The notes under the pieces are model-generated. The model searched no databases and was not told the DNA's origin. It saw only the letters and a list, made by a program, of their open reading frames with translations. Below, in pieces: positions 7,587 to 17,005 of a stretch of 64,000 bases of DNA (the first letter of the stretch is position 1; every line of letters starts with the position of its first letter). Made by a program: the position numbers and the translations under genes. Source of the DNA: Rossellomorea aquimaris (GTDB taxonomy: Bacteria > Bacillota > Bacilli > Bacillales > Bacillaceae_B); contig NZ_JXZC01000002.1 in the NCBI RefSeq assembly GCF_000935355.1, forward strand, positions 1 through 64,000. Direction: 5' to 3'.

Positions 7587-9566
7587 TTATTCGTGATTTT
7601 CTTCATGTGAAGCTTCAGGATCTTCTGAGCTTTTTGGATTTGGATTATTATACTGATAATCTGAACGATCTATCGGTTTGTATCCTTCCGGTTTATAGAA
7701 GCGCAGTAAATCTTCATAAACCACTTTATCGGAAAGCTCTAAGCGTTTGTTTGCTTCCTTACTTGCTTCTTCACATGCCTTGTTTCCTTCTTCTACAGGT
7801 TGACCTGTTTCGTTATCGTAGCAGACTCCTTTAATTTCAGAGTACTTTTCTGTAATGACATCTCCATTACGGAAAGGTACGATTTGCTTGCGCTCTTCCG
7901 AAAGCAGGTCCTGACCAAAGCTTAGATAATCTTTTGTCTCTACTCCCAACAGGTGCATGATTGTAGGGCGAAGATCAATCTGACCGCCATACGTATGGTT
8001 AACTCCACCTTCTGCACCGGAGTTAAGAATCAATAATGGTACACGTTGCAGCTGAGCACTTTCAAAGTTACCCACTTCTTTGCCCAATACGTCGGACATC
8101 GCTTTATTATGGTTATCAGAAATACCATAGTGATCACCATAAAGAACGATCATTGTATCTTCATATAAACCTTTTTCTTTTAAATCATTCACAAAGTCTT
8201 CCAATACTTGGTCCATGTAATGGGACGTTTGGAAATATCGATCGACCACACCGTTACCTGTTTCACCCTGAGGAAAATTAGCATCTTCCTCATGGCGGTC
8301 AAACGGGAAGTGATTTGATAACGTAATGAACTTCGTGTAAAACGGCTGTTTTAAGCTTTCCAGCATAGGAATTGATTCTTCAAAGAACGGCTTATCTTTC
8401 AATCCATATGGAAGCTGTTCCTCAGGCTTGCTCATATCATAATACGTTGCATCGAAGAACTCGTCATATCCCATTGAACGATACATCTCAGAGCGGTTCC
8501 AGAATGTTTTGTAGTTACCGTGGAATACCGCTGAAGTATATCCTTCTCCCTTTAGAATCGAAGGAGCTGATTGATACGTGTTGTTCGCATGTGTCATGAA
8601 TACAGCACCTTGAGGAAGCGGGAATAATGAGTTTTCAATAATGAACTCAGAATCAGATGTTTTCCCCTGACCTGTTTGATGGAAAAAGTTATCAAAGTAC
8701 ATCGCTTCTTTACTATCCACTAAAGAGTTCAAGAATGGTGTGACTTCCTCTCCATTTAACTCTCTGCCAATCATAAATGTTTGCAGGGATTCCATGGAGA
8801 TGTAGATAACGTTTTTCCCTTTTGCTTTACCAAAGTATTCAGGATTCGGGTCGACTTTATTTGCTTTTACATAATTTTCAACTTCTGAAACTTCATTACT
8901 GTCAGCCAAAGCACGTTTAGCAGACGTTTTGGAGTTTTGAACAATATCATAGATCGTAAAGTTGTGAGTTCCAAGATACTTCACCAGATAGTTACGGTCA
9001 AAACTGCGAGTCAATAATTCAGGACGATCAATGTTTGCTAACCCTAAGTTCAATAAGAACACAAGGACTGCAGATGTCATGACCGCGAATACTGAACGGA
9101 AACGCAATTTTTCCTGAGGTTTCACTTTCTTAAGAGCCATCAATCCAATGATAATGAATAAATCCAGGAAATACAGAATATCTAATGGACTGATTAATTC
9201 AAGTGCACTGCCACCAAGACCGTTATTCGTTTTTGCCTGTAAAATAACAGGTACTGTAATAAAGTCATTAAAGAATCGGTAGTACACGACGTTCGCGTAT
9301 AGAACGAAGGACATTAACAAATTAATAACGATAAACGCAATATATCTCCCTTTGCCTTTCCAGAATAATGCGAAAGCAAAGAATAATAGGGCAGAACTTA
9401 ATGGGTTAAAAAATAAAAGAAAATGCTGAAGCGCATTTTGTATTCCCAGGTTAAATTCAGCTAAATATACGGCATAAGTCTTAATCCAAAATAGTATAAC
9501 GACTGTAAAGAAGAACGATAACTTCCCAGTACGCATATCATCAAACTGTCTTTTTAAGAAGTTCAT
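7587..9566 (-). CDS. ltaS: lipoteichoic acid synthase family protein
   Basis: A 659-residue membrane-anchored, sulfatase-fold enzyme that polymerises glycerol phosphate from phosphatidylglycerol onto a glycolipid anchor outside the membrane. Five membrane helices fill residues 1-180; a linker with SAKRALAD (about 215-222) resembles the signal-peptidase cleavage site known in LtaS; the extracellular domain starts near 250. Catalytic features: ISMES near 259 (metal-binding Glu), GKTSDSEF with the nucleophilic Thr near 303, and LYGDHYG. Which Bacillus paralogue it matches (LtaS, YfnI, YqgS) is unclear, so the symbol denotes the family. Confidence 0.9.
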   Translation of the reverse strand: MNFLKRQFDDMRTGKLSFFFTVVILFWIKTYAVYLAEFNLGIQNALQHFLLFFNPLSSALLFFAFALFWKGKGRYIAFIVINLLMSFVLYANVVYYRFFNDFITVPVILQAKTNNGLGGSALELISPLDILYFLDLFIIIGLMALKKVKPQEKLRFRSVFAVMTSAVLVFLLNLGLANIDRPELLTRSFDRNYLVKYLGTHNFTIYDIVQNSKTSAKRALADSNEVSEVENYVKANKVDPNPEYFGKAKGKNVIYISMESLQTFMIGRELNGEEVTPFLNSLVDSKEAMYFDNFFHQTGQGKTSDSEFIIENSLFPLPQGAVFMTHANNTYQSAPSILKGEGYTSAVFHGNYKTFWNRSEMYRSMGYDEFFDATYYDMSKPEEQLPYGLKDKPFFEESIPMLESLKQPFYTKFITLSNHFPFDRHEEDANFPQGETGNGVVDRYFQTSHYMDQVLEDFVNDLKEKGLYEDTMIVLYGDHYGISDNHNKAMSDVLGKEVGNFESAQLQRVPLLILNSGAEGGVNHTYGGQIDLRPTIMHLLGVETKDYLSFGQDLLSEERKQIVPFRNGDVITEKYSEIKGVCYDNETGQPVEEGNKACEEASKEANKRLELSDKVVYEDLLRFYKPEGYKPIDRSDYQYNNPNPKSSEDPEASHEENHE

Positions 9567-9666
9567 GCTTCATCACCTTTTTATTAGTATTTATTTAAAA
9601 CATGTATGAAAAAGTTTATTAAGAATTTGTTTAGCAAATGTAAATCCATTTGAATCAACAACGAGT

Positions 9667-9675
9667 ATTATAACA
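9667..9675 (-). promoter_or_regulatory. candidate extended -10 promoter for ltaS
   Basis: TGTTATAAT on the minus strand, about 100 bases upstream of the ltaS start, is an extended -10; no good -35 is seen. The rest of the 420-base gap 9567-9986 holds only an imperfectly placed dyad GTTTAC/GTAAAC (9874-9890) and no convincing gene. Confidence 0.4.
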
Positions 9676-9986
9676 AAAAATAATTTCATGTGTATAACAT
9701 TTTGTTGTGAATCGTAACAAAAATATTTCATGAAAATTCGACATTCCGTAACAAATGAGATAGGAAAGCTTGAGCTGTCAATGCTTTGTCCATTTTGAAC
9801 GATTCGTGAACGCCCCATACTTTCCCAATCTTGTGGATATATATACTAGAAATGTTAAAAGAGTCTTAAGATTGTTTACTCAGTGTAAACTAATTCCCCT
9901 GAATCCATTTGATCAAACACAAAAAATCGATGAAATTTTTACCATATCAATCATTTTGCTTCCTTCACTATTATGCTCAAATCTTT

Positions 9987-10994
9987 TTACATTTTTACCT
10001 TTTGAAACTCATCCTGTCGCGGTTGATTTGGTTCTTTATTTAATGGACGATAAGCTGATTTGAATTTCTTCCTATAGAAGGAATGCCCGCTAGTGGCTTG
10101 GACATATCCTTCGATCATCAACGAGACCGATAACATCGTTGCCGAGAAGAAAAGAATCGGTGTCAGTGGAACCCACGGTGCTCCTTGAAGGTACCTGAAA
10201 GAGTCCCCGATCAGTCCCGACCATTCATAGGTGATGGATCTTGGAGGGTCTTTGATCATTTGATAGTCTACATCGGTACCACCAAGGAACAGGGTTAGTA
10301 ATCCTAAATGAATAAAAATGATCAGGGTTTGCATGAATTGCTGACCCAACAAAATCACAAGCTTCTCTTTCATCCCGGGCAAAATGTGTTTAAAAATGAT
10401 TCGCCACTTTCCTGCCCCCAGTGTTTTCGCACTCATGATAAATTCTTGTTTATAAAGCAAAGAGACTTCATTGCCAATCAGAACTGACAATATGGGCACA
10501 ATAAGTAAGGTCAAGATCAGTATCTCAATGATGAAACGTTCCACAATCGAATTAGGAAAACCTTCAAACGGCTCCCAAAGAATCGGTTCCAACAAAAAAT
10601 ACGCGAGGATCGTCAAGGGGATGTAATGGAAGGAATCAATCCAGCCATTAATGTATTTCTTATACTTCACAAGAAATGTCCCTAGGACCAACCCGAGTGG
10701 GATTGCTAAAAACACACGTAAAGAGGCGATCACTAATGCCGTTAGAATCGTATACTTGGCACCAATAATGATTTTCCCGAGCATGTCAAGCCCCAGGGGG
10801 TCCGTTCCAAATGGGAAAGACCATTTTGGTGAAATCGGAGAAGATTCCACTACAACACCATCAACAGTAATAAAATACAATGTCCGCACTTCATTTCCCC
10901 ACATAAATGAATAAACAAAACTGGAGGCAAGCATGAAGGCGATAAATGTAAATCCAATAAGAAAGAGCGGGTTCTTCCAAACATTTTTCTTCAT
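9987..10994 (-). CDS. ABC transporter permease, OppC-like
   Basis: About 335 residues starting MKKNVWKNPLFLIGF. The start is chosen because GGGGGAGG lies eight bases upstream and the ATG follows the stop of the partner permease by one base. An N-terminal helix and a periplasmic-type loop with the family motif FPFGTDPLGLDMLGKIIIGAKYT lead into a binding-protein-dependent permease domain; the EAA loop is FIMSAKTLGAGKWRIIFKHILPG. It belongs to the dipeptide/oligopeptide class. No ATPase or binding protein lies nearby, so partners must be encoded elsewhere. Confidence 0.8.
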   Translation of the reverse strand: MKKNVWKNPLFLIGFTFIAFMLASSFVYSFMWGNEVRTLYFITVDGVVVESSPISPKWSFPFGTDPLGLDMLGKIIIGAKYTILTALVIASLRVFLAIPLGLVLGTFLVKYKKYINGWIDSFHYIPLTILAYFLLEPILWEPFEGFPNSIVERFIIEILILTLLIVPILSVLIGNEVSLLYKQEFIMSAKTLGAGKWRIIFKHILPGMKEKLVILLGQQFMQTLIIFIHLGLLTLFLGGTDVDYQMIKDPPRSITYEWSGLIGDSFRYLQGAPWVPLTPILFFSATMLSVSLMIEGYVQATSGHSFYRKKFKSAYRPLNKEPNQPRQDEFQKVKM

Positions 10995-10995
10995 A

Positions 10996-11871
10996 TTATA
11001 TTTCCTCCCCCTTATTGGCTTTTTTAGAAAGGACCATTTCTCCCAACGTGTAAAAGACAAACAGAGGAATGAAAATAGAAAGAATGGCTATTGTAAACAT
11101 TTTCGGCTGCAGCGTCGACATTAAGAAACGAGTTATCCCCGTTATATTAAATAGGAGCTCCAACACAAATAAATTGGAGAGCATAAACCAAACGGTCTTC
11201 TTTGATTGAAAGAACACGGAAATGACAGCGTTTCTTAAAATATGAAACGTCAATATCACCAGTTTCCCCAGTCCAATGGATCGAGCCAGGGTCACATAGT
11301 CTTTTCTTTCTTCAATTTCAAATGAAAGAATTGAAATCCTGAACAGCTGAACTGTAGGTAAAATCGCCAATACAAGCACAGGAAGTAGAAATGCGCGTTC
11401 AGTGGCGACTGATGCAATTTCAAAAAACAGGATGCCAGTTTGCTTATACAGGGAGAGTACTAATAACTGCGAAAGCAAAATAACCAGAACATCCGGCATC
11501 GATTCGAACAAATAAAAGGTGAACTTGATTCGGTCTCTGTTTTTTTGAGAAAACAACATGGTGAGGATCGTGAGGAGAATACTTAAGAAGCCTGCCAGAA
11601 GAAAAGCAGAAAGCAAAACGAGTAACGAATAGGTGATCGGGTCCCATATATAAGGAAATAAATCGCGTTCCTGCTGCCCCCCGATAATGATATAGGTTAA
11701 ATCCCCCGGATGAAACAAGGCATAAACGATTTCTTTAACGGATTGCAAATATTCCTGTAACCTCAATTCACGATGACCTAATCCTGAAAGGAGCACGGGC
11801 AGTCCGCCTATAAAAATAATGCCTATGATTGATAAGAAGAATTTGAGTAAAATACCACCGATCACTCTCAA
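10996..11871 (-). CDS. ABC transporter permease, OppB-like
   Basis: A 291-residue permease with a TTG start placed eight bases after AGGAGG. It has six or so membrane helices and an EAA-type loop ERKDYVTLARSIGLGKLVILTFHILRN (about 200-226, split here by family convention), which contacts the ATPase. It is the first gene of a two-gene unit with the OppC-like permease. It is shorter and more diverged than standard OppB, and the usual conserved FGxD-type pore loop is not obvious. The substrate is unknown. Confidence 0.75.
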   Translation of the reverse strand: MRVIGGILLKFFLSIIGIIFIGGLPVLLSGLGHRELRLQEYLQSVKEIVYALFHPGDLTYIIIGGQQERDLFPYIWDPITYSLLVLLSAFLLAGFLSILLTILTMLFSQKNRDRIKFTFYLFESMPDVLVILLSQLLVLSLYKQTGILFFEIASVATERAFLLPVLVLAILPTVQLFRISILSFEIEERKDYVTLARSIGLGKLVILTFHILRNAVISVFFQSKKTVWFMLSNLFVLELLFNITGITRFLMSTLQPKMFTIAILSIFIPLFVFYTLGEMVLSKKANKGEEI

Positions 11872-11971
11872 TGGATTGTCCTCCTGTAAGATTGATTAGT
11901 TTTAATAGTATCATAGGATGGTGATTATTATACATTATTTTCCTGTTTTTTTCGCATGGCCTACACTTCTC

Positions 11972-12011
11972 AAAAAAATGACCGAAATCCCCTAAAAGGA
12001 CTTCGGTCATT
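11972..12011 (-). terminator. terminator of the HAD phosphatase gene
   Basis: Ten-base stem AATGACCGAA / TTCGGTCATT (11977-11986, 12002-12011) with seven T on the minus-strand side, just after the stop at 12020. Confidence 0.88.
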
Positions 12012-12019
12012 CCTCTCCT

Positions 12020-12844
12020 TTATACTCTCGAAAGTTCATTTAACACAAATTTTTCAACAACTTCCGCTACTCCGTCCTCCATATTAGAGGCTGCAACGTA
12101 GTCCGCTTTTTCTTTTATATCTTGAGGAGCGTTGCCCATGGCGACACCCAGCCCGGCAAATTCGATCATGGCAAGGTCGTTATAGCTATCTCCGATGGCA
12201 ATGACCTCTTTTGCCTTAATGCCCATCGGCTTGATCAGATAATCGAGGCTTGCGCCTTTAGTCACGCCAAGCTGTGTAAACTCCAGAAAGAACGGTTTGG
12301 AGCGCATCACACTCAGTTCACCTTCCAGTTCGGTTTGAAGTTTTTTCTCGACTTCCACCAATCGATCGGCTTCTTTTAACATAAGTGCCTTCACAACAGG
12401 CTCCTTAATCGTTTCTTTAAAGTTCGGCACGACCTTTACAGGAAGCCCTGTCAGTTCACTTTCAATAGAAGCATATTCACTCGTTTCTTCTACAATAATC
12501 GCATCTTCAGCATACGTCAGAATCCCAACGTCTTCCCGTTTACTCAAATCATATAAGCGATGAGCCGTTTCAGCTGATAGTGTTCGACTGTATTTCTCTT
12601 CGTTTGTCTTGCAATCTATTATTTTCGATCCATTGAAAGAAAGAATATAGCTTCCGTATTGGTCCAGCTTCAGTTCTTTTGCAACCCATCTCATTCCAAA
12701 CGTTGGGCGGCCGGATGCGAGAACAACTTTCACTCCTGCTTCCTGTGCTTGAAGTAATGCATCTTTTGTACGCTCTGAAATCGTTTGGTCATCTCGTAAT
12801 AATGTATCATCTAAATCAAGTACAATCATTTTATAAGTCATCAT
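12020..12844 (-). CDS. Cof-type HAD-IIB phosphatase
   Basis: A 274-residue haloacid dehalogenase hydrolase. Motif I is LDLDDTLLRDD (nucleophile D11/acid D13 region), motif II VVLASGRP, the lysine motif lies near KGASLDYL, and motif IV is IGDSYNDLAMIE. The type IIB cap sits between motifs II and III. Members dephosphorylate sugar phosphates, FMN or pyridoxal phosphate; YwpJ/YxeH-type relatives are likely but specificity cannot be read. AAAGGA lies six bases before the ATG. Confidence 0.9.
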   Translation of the reverse strand: MMTYKMIVLDLDDTLLRDDQTISERTKDALLQAQEAGVKVVLASGRPTFGMRWVAKELKLDQYGSYILSFNGSKIIDCKTNEEKYSRTLSAETAHRLYDLSKREDVGILTYAEDAIIVEETSEYASIESELTGLPVKVVPNFKETIKEPVVKALMLKEADRLVEVEKKLQTELEGELSVMRSKPFFLEFTQLGVTKGASLDYLIKPMGIKAKEVIAIGDSYNDLAMIEFAGLGVAMGNAPQDIKEKADYVAASNMEDGVAEVVEKFVLNELSRV

Positions 12845-12905
12845 GAAAAATCCTTTCAGGAAATCCGATTTATATTATCTTACTATAACATCTATCTTTT
12901 ATTTA

Positions 12906-12942
12906 GAAAAAGAAAATAGACCGCCGAATCGGCAGTCTATTT
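12906..12942 (-). terminator. terminator of the sucrose operon
   Basis: Fourteen-base arms (12914-12927 with 12929-12942, one mismatch) overlapping the hydrolase stop, then a T-rich minus-strand tail. Confidence 0.75.
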
Positions 12943-14394
12943 CAAGTTTACATGGTCCAGGTCCCATTTTCTAATGGTAAAACTAGCCTGATTTGAAGCT
13001 CCGAATCCCACTGTATCGTTGTTTGGTGATGGATAGAATCGGGATGTAAAGGTTTCTTCTCCTTCATTTATAAATACTTCAATGGAAGAAGTGTCGACGT
13101 ACACTCTTAGTGAATTCAATTTCTCCACTTTACATTGCCGCTTCTCTACCACTCCATTTACATAGCTTTTGCGCTCAAGAGTCACCATCTGTTCCCCGAT
13201 AGAATAAACGAGTCTGCCTCCGTCTCCAATGGAAAGATCAAACCACCCTTCAGATAAGGACAAATCCTCGATCTCCAATTCAAACGCTTTTCCGTTTACA
13301 CCATTGAGCACGCGGCTTTCTTTATCCAATTCAACCTTGTGTTCTATCGCTTCTCCGGCCCTTAAATCCCTCAATTCTTCAAGAGGAACCTGTCTCACCT
13401 TACCGTTCACAAGCTTCAGCTCACGTGGCAGGGTCATCGTATGAAGCCATTTATGTTCAATGGTGGGATGATCCTGTTCATTTTGATCCGGTACACTCAT
13501 CCATGCAAAAAGGATACGGCGGCCCTTATCGTCGACTGTCGTTTGCGGTGCATAGAAATCGAATCCCCGGTCCAATTCTTCGAAGGCTCCATGTTCAAAC
13601 GTTCCTGTAGCTGAATCAAATTGTCCGGCGACATAGCCTGCCTGATACACATTCTGATACTTCATTCCAGAAGCTTCAATTCCTTGGGGAGAGAAAACAA
13701 GGATGTCTTGATCTCCCAGCTTAAATAGGTCAGGACATTCAAACATATAACCGAAGTCAGCAAGCTTTCCCACGCCTCCACCTGCAAGGACTCCCTGATA
13801 CTCCCAATCCATTAGATCTTCTGATCGCATCAAAGCGACTGCGCCTTTTAACTCTGTCGTCTGTGCACCGACTACCATGAAAAACGCTCCATCCTGTTTC
13901 CATACCTTTGGATCGCGGAAATGAGCGGTAAATCCTTCCGGTAAGTGAACGACGGGACCTTTTTTGTCAAAGTGAAGGCTGTCTTCAGAAAGAGCCAAGC
14001 ACTGATAGGATTCCCGATTGCCTTCCTCGTCCTTCACATTCCCAGTATAGTATGCATAGATTTTTCCGTCATGCTCGATGGCACTTCCGGAATAACAGCC
14101 GTTTTTCTCATACCATTCTGCAGGCGTGAGGGCGATGTCTTCATGCGTCCAGTTCACTAGGTCCCTTGACGAATAATGCCCCCAAAACTTCGCACCATGA
14201 CCTGTTTTAAAAGGCATCCACTGGTAATATAAATGATAGACCCCTTTGAATTGGATAAATCCGTTCGGGTCGTTCAACAGCCCAACAGGTGGCATTAGGT
14301 GATAATGAAGACGGTATGGATCCTGATCAACAATACCCTTATGCTTATCGATTTCTTCATAGGCTTCTTTTCGCAGTTGTTCATCTCTCGTCAT
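12937..14394 (-). CDS. sacA: sucrose-6-phosphate hydrolase (GH32)
   Basis: A 485-residue cytosolic glycoside hydrolase family 32 enzyme that splits sucrose 6-phosphate into glucose 6-phosphate and fructose. The five-bladed propeller carries the nucleophile in LLNDPNGF (about D42), the transition-state stabiliser in HFRDPKV, and the acid/base in MFECPDLF. The C-terminal beta sandwich (about 330-485) ends in FYPSPNNDTVGFG. It overlaps the fructokinase stop by four bases and is last in the sucrose operon. Confidence 0.95.
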   Translation of the reverse strand: MTRDEQLRKEAYEEIDKHKGIVDQDPYRLHYHLMPPVGLLNDPNGFIQFKGVYHLYYQWMPFKTGHGAKFWGHYSSRDLVNWTHEDIALTPAEWYEKNGCYSGSAIEHDGKIYAYYTGNVKDEEGNRESYQCLALSEDSLHFDKKGPVVHLPEGFTAHFRDPKVWKQDGAFFMVVGAQTTELKGAVALMRSEDLMDWEYQGVLAGGGVGKLADFGYMFECPDLFKLGDQDILVFSPQGIEASGMKYQNVYQAGYVAGQFDSATGTFEHGAFEELDRGFDFYAPQTTVDDKGRRILFAWMSVPDQNEQDHPTIEHKWLHTMTLPRELKLVNGKVRQVPLEELRDLRAGEAIEHKVELDKESRVLNGVNGKAFELEIEDLSLSEGWFDLSIGDGGRLVYSIGEQMVTLERKSYVNGVVEKRQCKVEKLNSLRVYVDTSSIEVFINEGEETFTSRFYPSPNNDTVGFGASNQASFTIRKWDLDHVNLK

Positions 14395-15350
14395 CGCTCA
14401 TTCCCCCTGTTCAAATGAAGGTTTACTTCTTCCAGGGAAGGGAGAGCCGTCATAGCTCCTTTAGTTGAGGCAGCAAGTGCACCGGATACGGCTGCAAATC
14501 GGGCCATGCGGGCTGCTTCCTCGATTGATAAGGATTGAATATTTCCTTTGTATTCATGGATGGAATGAAGGATCCCGGAAACGAACGCATCCCCGGCCCC
14601 CGTTGTGTCCACTGCTTTCACCTTCATGGCAGGTACATACTGACGAGCATCGCCAACGTACACATAGCTTCCTTCTGACCCCATCGTGATAATCAAGAAA
14701 GGAATAGAGTATGATTTCAGTTTCGCTACCCCTGCTTCAATCTCTTTTTCACCAGTGATAAATTCAAGTTCTTCCTCAGAGATTTTCAAAACATCCGCTT
14801 CAGAAAGCATGCTCTTTATCGTTTCCCGGGCATTTTCCTCAGAATTCCATAACCCTAATCGTAAATTGGGATCATAGGAAACCAATAAACCATTCTCTTT
14901 CGCTACTTTCACAGCATGAAGCGTCGCTTCCTTCGCCGGAGAGCTGATCATGGAGATGGAACCAAAGTGAAGGATTTTATGGGAAACGAAATCCTCTTCA
15001 TCAATATCATCCATTTGGAGGAATCGGTCGGCGCTCGGATCGATATAAAAGTCAAAGCTGCGCTCTCCGTCTTCTCCGTTGGTTACAAATACCACACCGG
15101 TGCGGACATCAGGAGTCAATAGCATTTGATTTATTCTTACACCATAATCTTTAAGGGTATCCTGAAGGAATCTGCCTAATACATCCTCTCCCACCTTCCC
15201 TAAAAAGGTAGACCTCGCGCCTAATCTGGCCAGTCCAACAGCCACATTGGCAGGAGCTCCTCCTGGACTTTTTTGATAGGTAGTATTTTGTTCATCTAAA
15301 GGGATGAAGTCTATCAGTGCTTCACCCAGTGAGATAATCCCCTGTTTCAT
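14391..15350 (-). CDS. fructokinase (PfkB family)
   Basis: A 319-residue ribokinase-fold kinase that phosphorylates the fructose released by the hydrolase to fructose 6-phosphate. Signatures: SLGEALIDFIP at the start, SPGGAPANVAVGLARLGA (first PfkB motif) and DTTGAGDAFVSGILHS with the catalytic Asp (about residues 249-264). It sits between the IIBC permease and the hydrolase, giving a complete sucrose pathway. It resembles ScrK of other Firmicutes; B. subtilis lacks a kinase at its sacPA locus. Confidence 0.9.
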   Translation of the reverse strand: MKQGIISLGEALIDFIPLDEQNTTYQKSPGGAPANVAVGLARLGARSTFLGKVGEDVLGRFLQDTLKDYGVRINQMLLTPDVRTGVVFVTNGEDGERSFDFYIDPSADRFLQMDDIDEEDFVSHKILHFGSISMISSPAKEATLHAVKVAKENGLLVSYDPNLRLGLWNSEENARETIKSMLSEADVLKISEEELEFITGEKEIEAGVAKLKSYSIPFLIITMGSEGSYVYVGDARQYVPAMKVKAVDTTGAGDAFVSGILHSIHEYKGNIQSLSIEEAARMARFAAVSGALAASTKGAMTALPSLEEVNLHLNRGNER

Positions 15351-15433
15351 ATTGAGTTCCTCCTCGTTACATTCGGTTCTACTTTAAATATAGCAAATCC
15401 TTACCAGCCAGGTGACTAGTAAGGATAATAATT

Positions 15434-16807
15434 CTATTTTGCTTCTTCTTTCCATCCCAATAATAAGGTTGCTGCAAATGCGCCTGCTACGGCGATGACA
15501 AATCCGATCCCATAATTTAGCGGATCTTGAGCGATCGCAAACATCGGGATACCCGTCAATCCAATTCCGTTGGCCATCACTTGTGTGAATACCACGTATG
15601 CTCCTCCAAGAGCTCCACCGATGGCTGCTCCGATAAATGGGCGGCGATGCTTTAAGTTAACCCCGAAGATCGCCGGTTCTGTGATTCCGAGGAAAGCAGA
15701 GAAAGCTGCCGGCACAGCGATTTCCTTCGTTTTCTTGTTTTTCGTTTTAAAGAAGACGGCGAGTGTTGCCCCACCTTGCGCGACGTTTGCCATTGCCCAA
15801 ATTGGCAGCAAATAGTTTCCTCCGATGTTTGATAAAAGCTCAGCCTCGATGGCATGGAAGCTGTGGTGAACACCGGTTAAAACGATCGTTGAATACAATC
15901 CACCGAAGATCAATCCAGCAATAGGTCCGGCGGTGTTGTAGACAACATCCAGAACCGTTGTGATTCCGTTACCGAGGACTCTTCCAAGTGGTCCAACGAT
16001 AAGCAGGGCGGTAAACCCTGTGAAGATGACCGTCAAGAACGGTGTCACCAGTAAATCAATGGCGTTCGGGACAATTTTGCGTAAGCCTTTTTCAATCTTT
16101 GCCATTAAATAAACGGTTAACAGTACTGGAATAACCGTTCCTTGGTAACCAAGCATTTCAACGCCAAATCCGAAGAAATCGAGAGTTTCCGGCTGGGCAT
16201 CGGCAAGACCCCATGGATTCAGTAATGCGGGGTGGGTCATGATCCCTCCGATGACAGCACCTAAGTATCCATTTGCTCCAAATTCCTTCGCTGCACTCAT
16301 CCCGATCAAAATCGGTAAAATGATAAAGGCAGCAGAAGAGAACATGTCCAGCATCACGAATAGACCGCTATCTGGATCGACCCAATTATAGGTCTTCATC
16401 AAGCCAAGCAGCCCCATCAACATCCCTGCCGCTACGATTGCCGGAATGATCGGTACAAAGATATTTGAGAGTGTACGTGCAAAACGGGCAAACGGGTTCA
16501 TCTTCCGTTTTGCTGCATCACTGTGAGACTCACCTGTTGGGGACTTCTCTTCCATAGACGCGCCAACAAGAGGGCCGAAATGTTCAAATACTTTATTTAC
16601 ATTCCCTGTCCCAAAAATGATCTGGAACTGACCGGAGCTTGAGAATGCCCCTTTCACACCATCCAATTCCTCGATGGCGCTCTTATCTACCTGACTTTCG
16701 TCCTCAATCACGAGACGCAGACGCGTCGCACAATGTGTTGCACTTACAACATTATTCTTGCCGCCCAATAACGGGACAAGCTGTTCTGCTACTTCACGAT
16801 GGTTCAT
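15434..16807 (-). CDS. sacP: PTS sucrose transporter subunit IIBC
   Basis: About 457 residues from ATGAACCATCG, preceded by AGGAGG eight bases upstream; an adjacent ATG three bases earlier is equally possible, and longer starts would run into the terminator switch. IIB (residues 1-90) carries the phosphocysteine in SATHCATRLRLV; IIC (about 105-457) has ten or so membrane helices with GVHHSFHAIEAELL and FLGITEPAIFGVNL motifs of the glucose/sucrose superfamily. No IIA domain is present, so phosphate must come from a IIA encoded elsewhere, as for B. subtilis SacP. Confidence 0.93.
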   Translation of the reverse strand: MNHREVAEQLVPLLGGKNNVVSATHCATRLRLVIEDESQVDKSAIEELDGVKGAFSSSGQFQIIFGTGNVNKVFEHFGPLVGASMEEKSPTGESHSDAAKRKMNPFARFARTLSNIFVPIIPAIVAAGMLMGLLGLMKTYNWVDPDSGLFVMLDMFSSAAFIILPILIGMSAAKEFGANGYLGAVIGGIMTHPALLNPWGLADAQPETLDFFGFGVEMLGYQGTVIPVLLTVYLMAKIEKGLRKIVPNAIDLLVTPFLTVIFTGFTALLIVGPLGRVLGNGITTVLDVVYNTAGPIAGLIFGGLYSTIVLTGVHHSFHAIEAELLSNIGGNYLLPIWAMANVAQGGATLAVFFKTKNKKTKEIAVPAAFSAFLGITEPAIFGVNLKHRRPFIGAAIGGALGGAYVVFTQVMANGIGLTGIPMFAIAQDPLNYGIGFVIAVAGAFAATLLLGWKEEAK

Positions 16808-16840
16808 CATGAATCCCTCCTGTTTCTCTTTAAAATCAAT

Positions 16841-16924
16841 AAAAAAAGACCTAGTACCCTTAAGAGGATAGAGGTAGGTCAAAGAGTGACGCTTACCATT
16901 ATCGTCTTAAAGATTCTAGGTCTT
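16841..16924 (-). terminator. attenuator controlled by the antiterminator
   Basis: Minus-strand arms AAGACCTAG (16916-16924) and CTAGGTCTT (16846-16854) end in TTTTTTT. The 5' arm overlaps the last bases of the RAT element, so antiterminator RNA and terminator are mutually exclusive. Confidence 0.88.
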
Positions 16925-16948
16925 GCCTGCATAAATCAGTAACAATCC
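16918..16948 (-). promoter_or_regulatory. ribonucleic antiterminator (RAT)
   Basis: GGATTGTTACTGATTTATGC continuing into AGGCAAGACCT on the minus strand matches the RAT sequences bound by LicT/SacT/SacY CAT domains. It begins 24 bases after the -10. Confidence 0.88.
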
Positions 16949-16971
16949 TACTGTATGAAATTGATGAGTTC

Positions 16972-17000
16972 ATTCTACAATATGAAAACGGTACCGTCAA
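16972..17000 (-). promoter_or_regulatory. sucrose operon promoter
   Basis: Minus-strand -35 TTGACG (16995-17000), 17-base spacer, -10 TAGAAT (16972-16977), just after the antiterminator stop. ATGAAAACGGTACCG (plus strand, 16982-16996) misses the cre consensus at only one position and overlaps the -35, so CcpA control is plausible. Confidence 0.8.
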
Positions 17001-17005
17001 CCCAT

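Noticed and set aside
9591-10063. Small frames upstream of ltaS
   Set aside because: They overlap the ltaS promoter or the ABC permease gene end and have no ribosome binding sites or recognisable composition.
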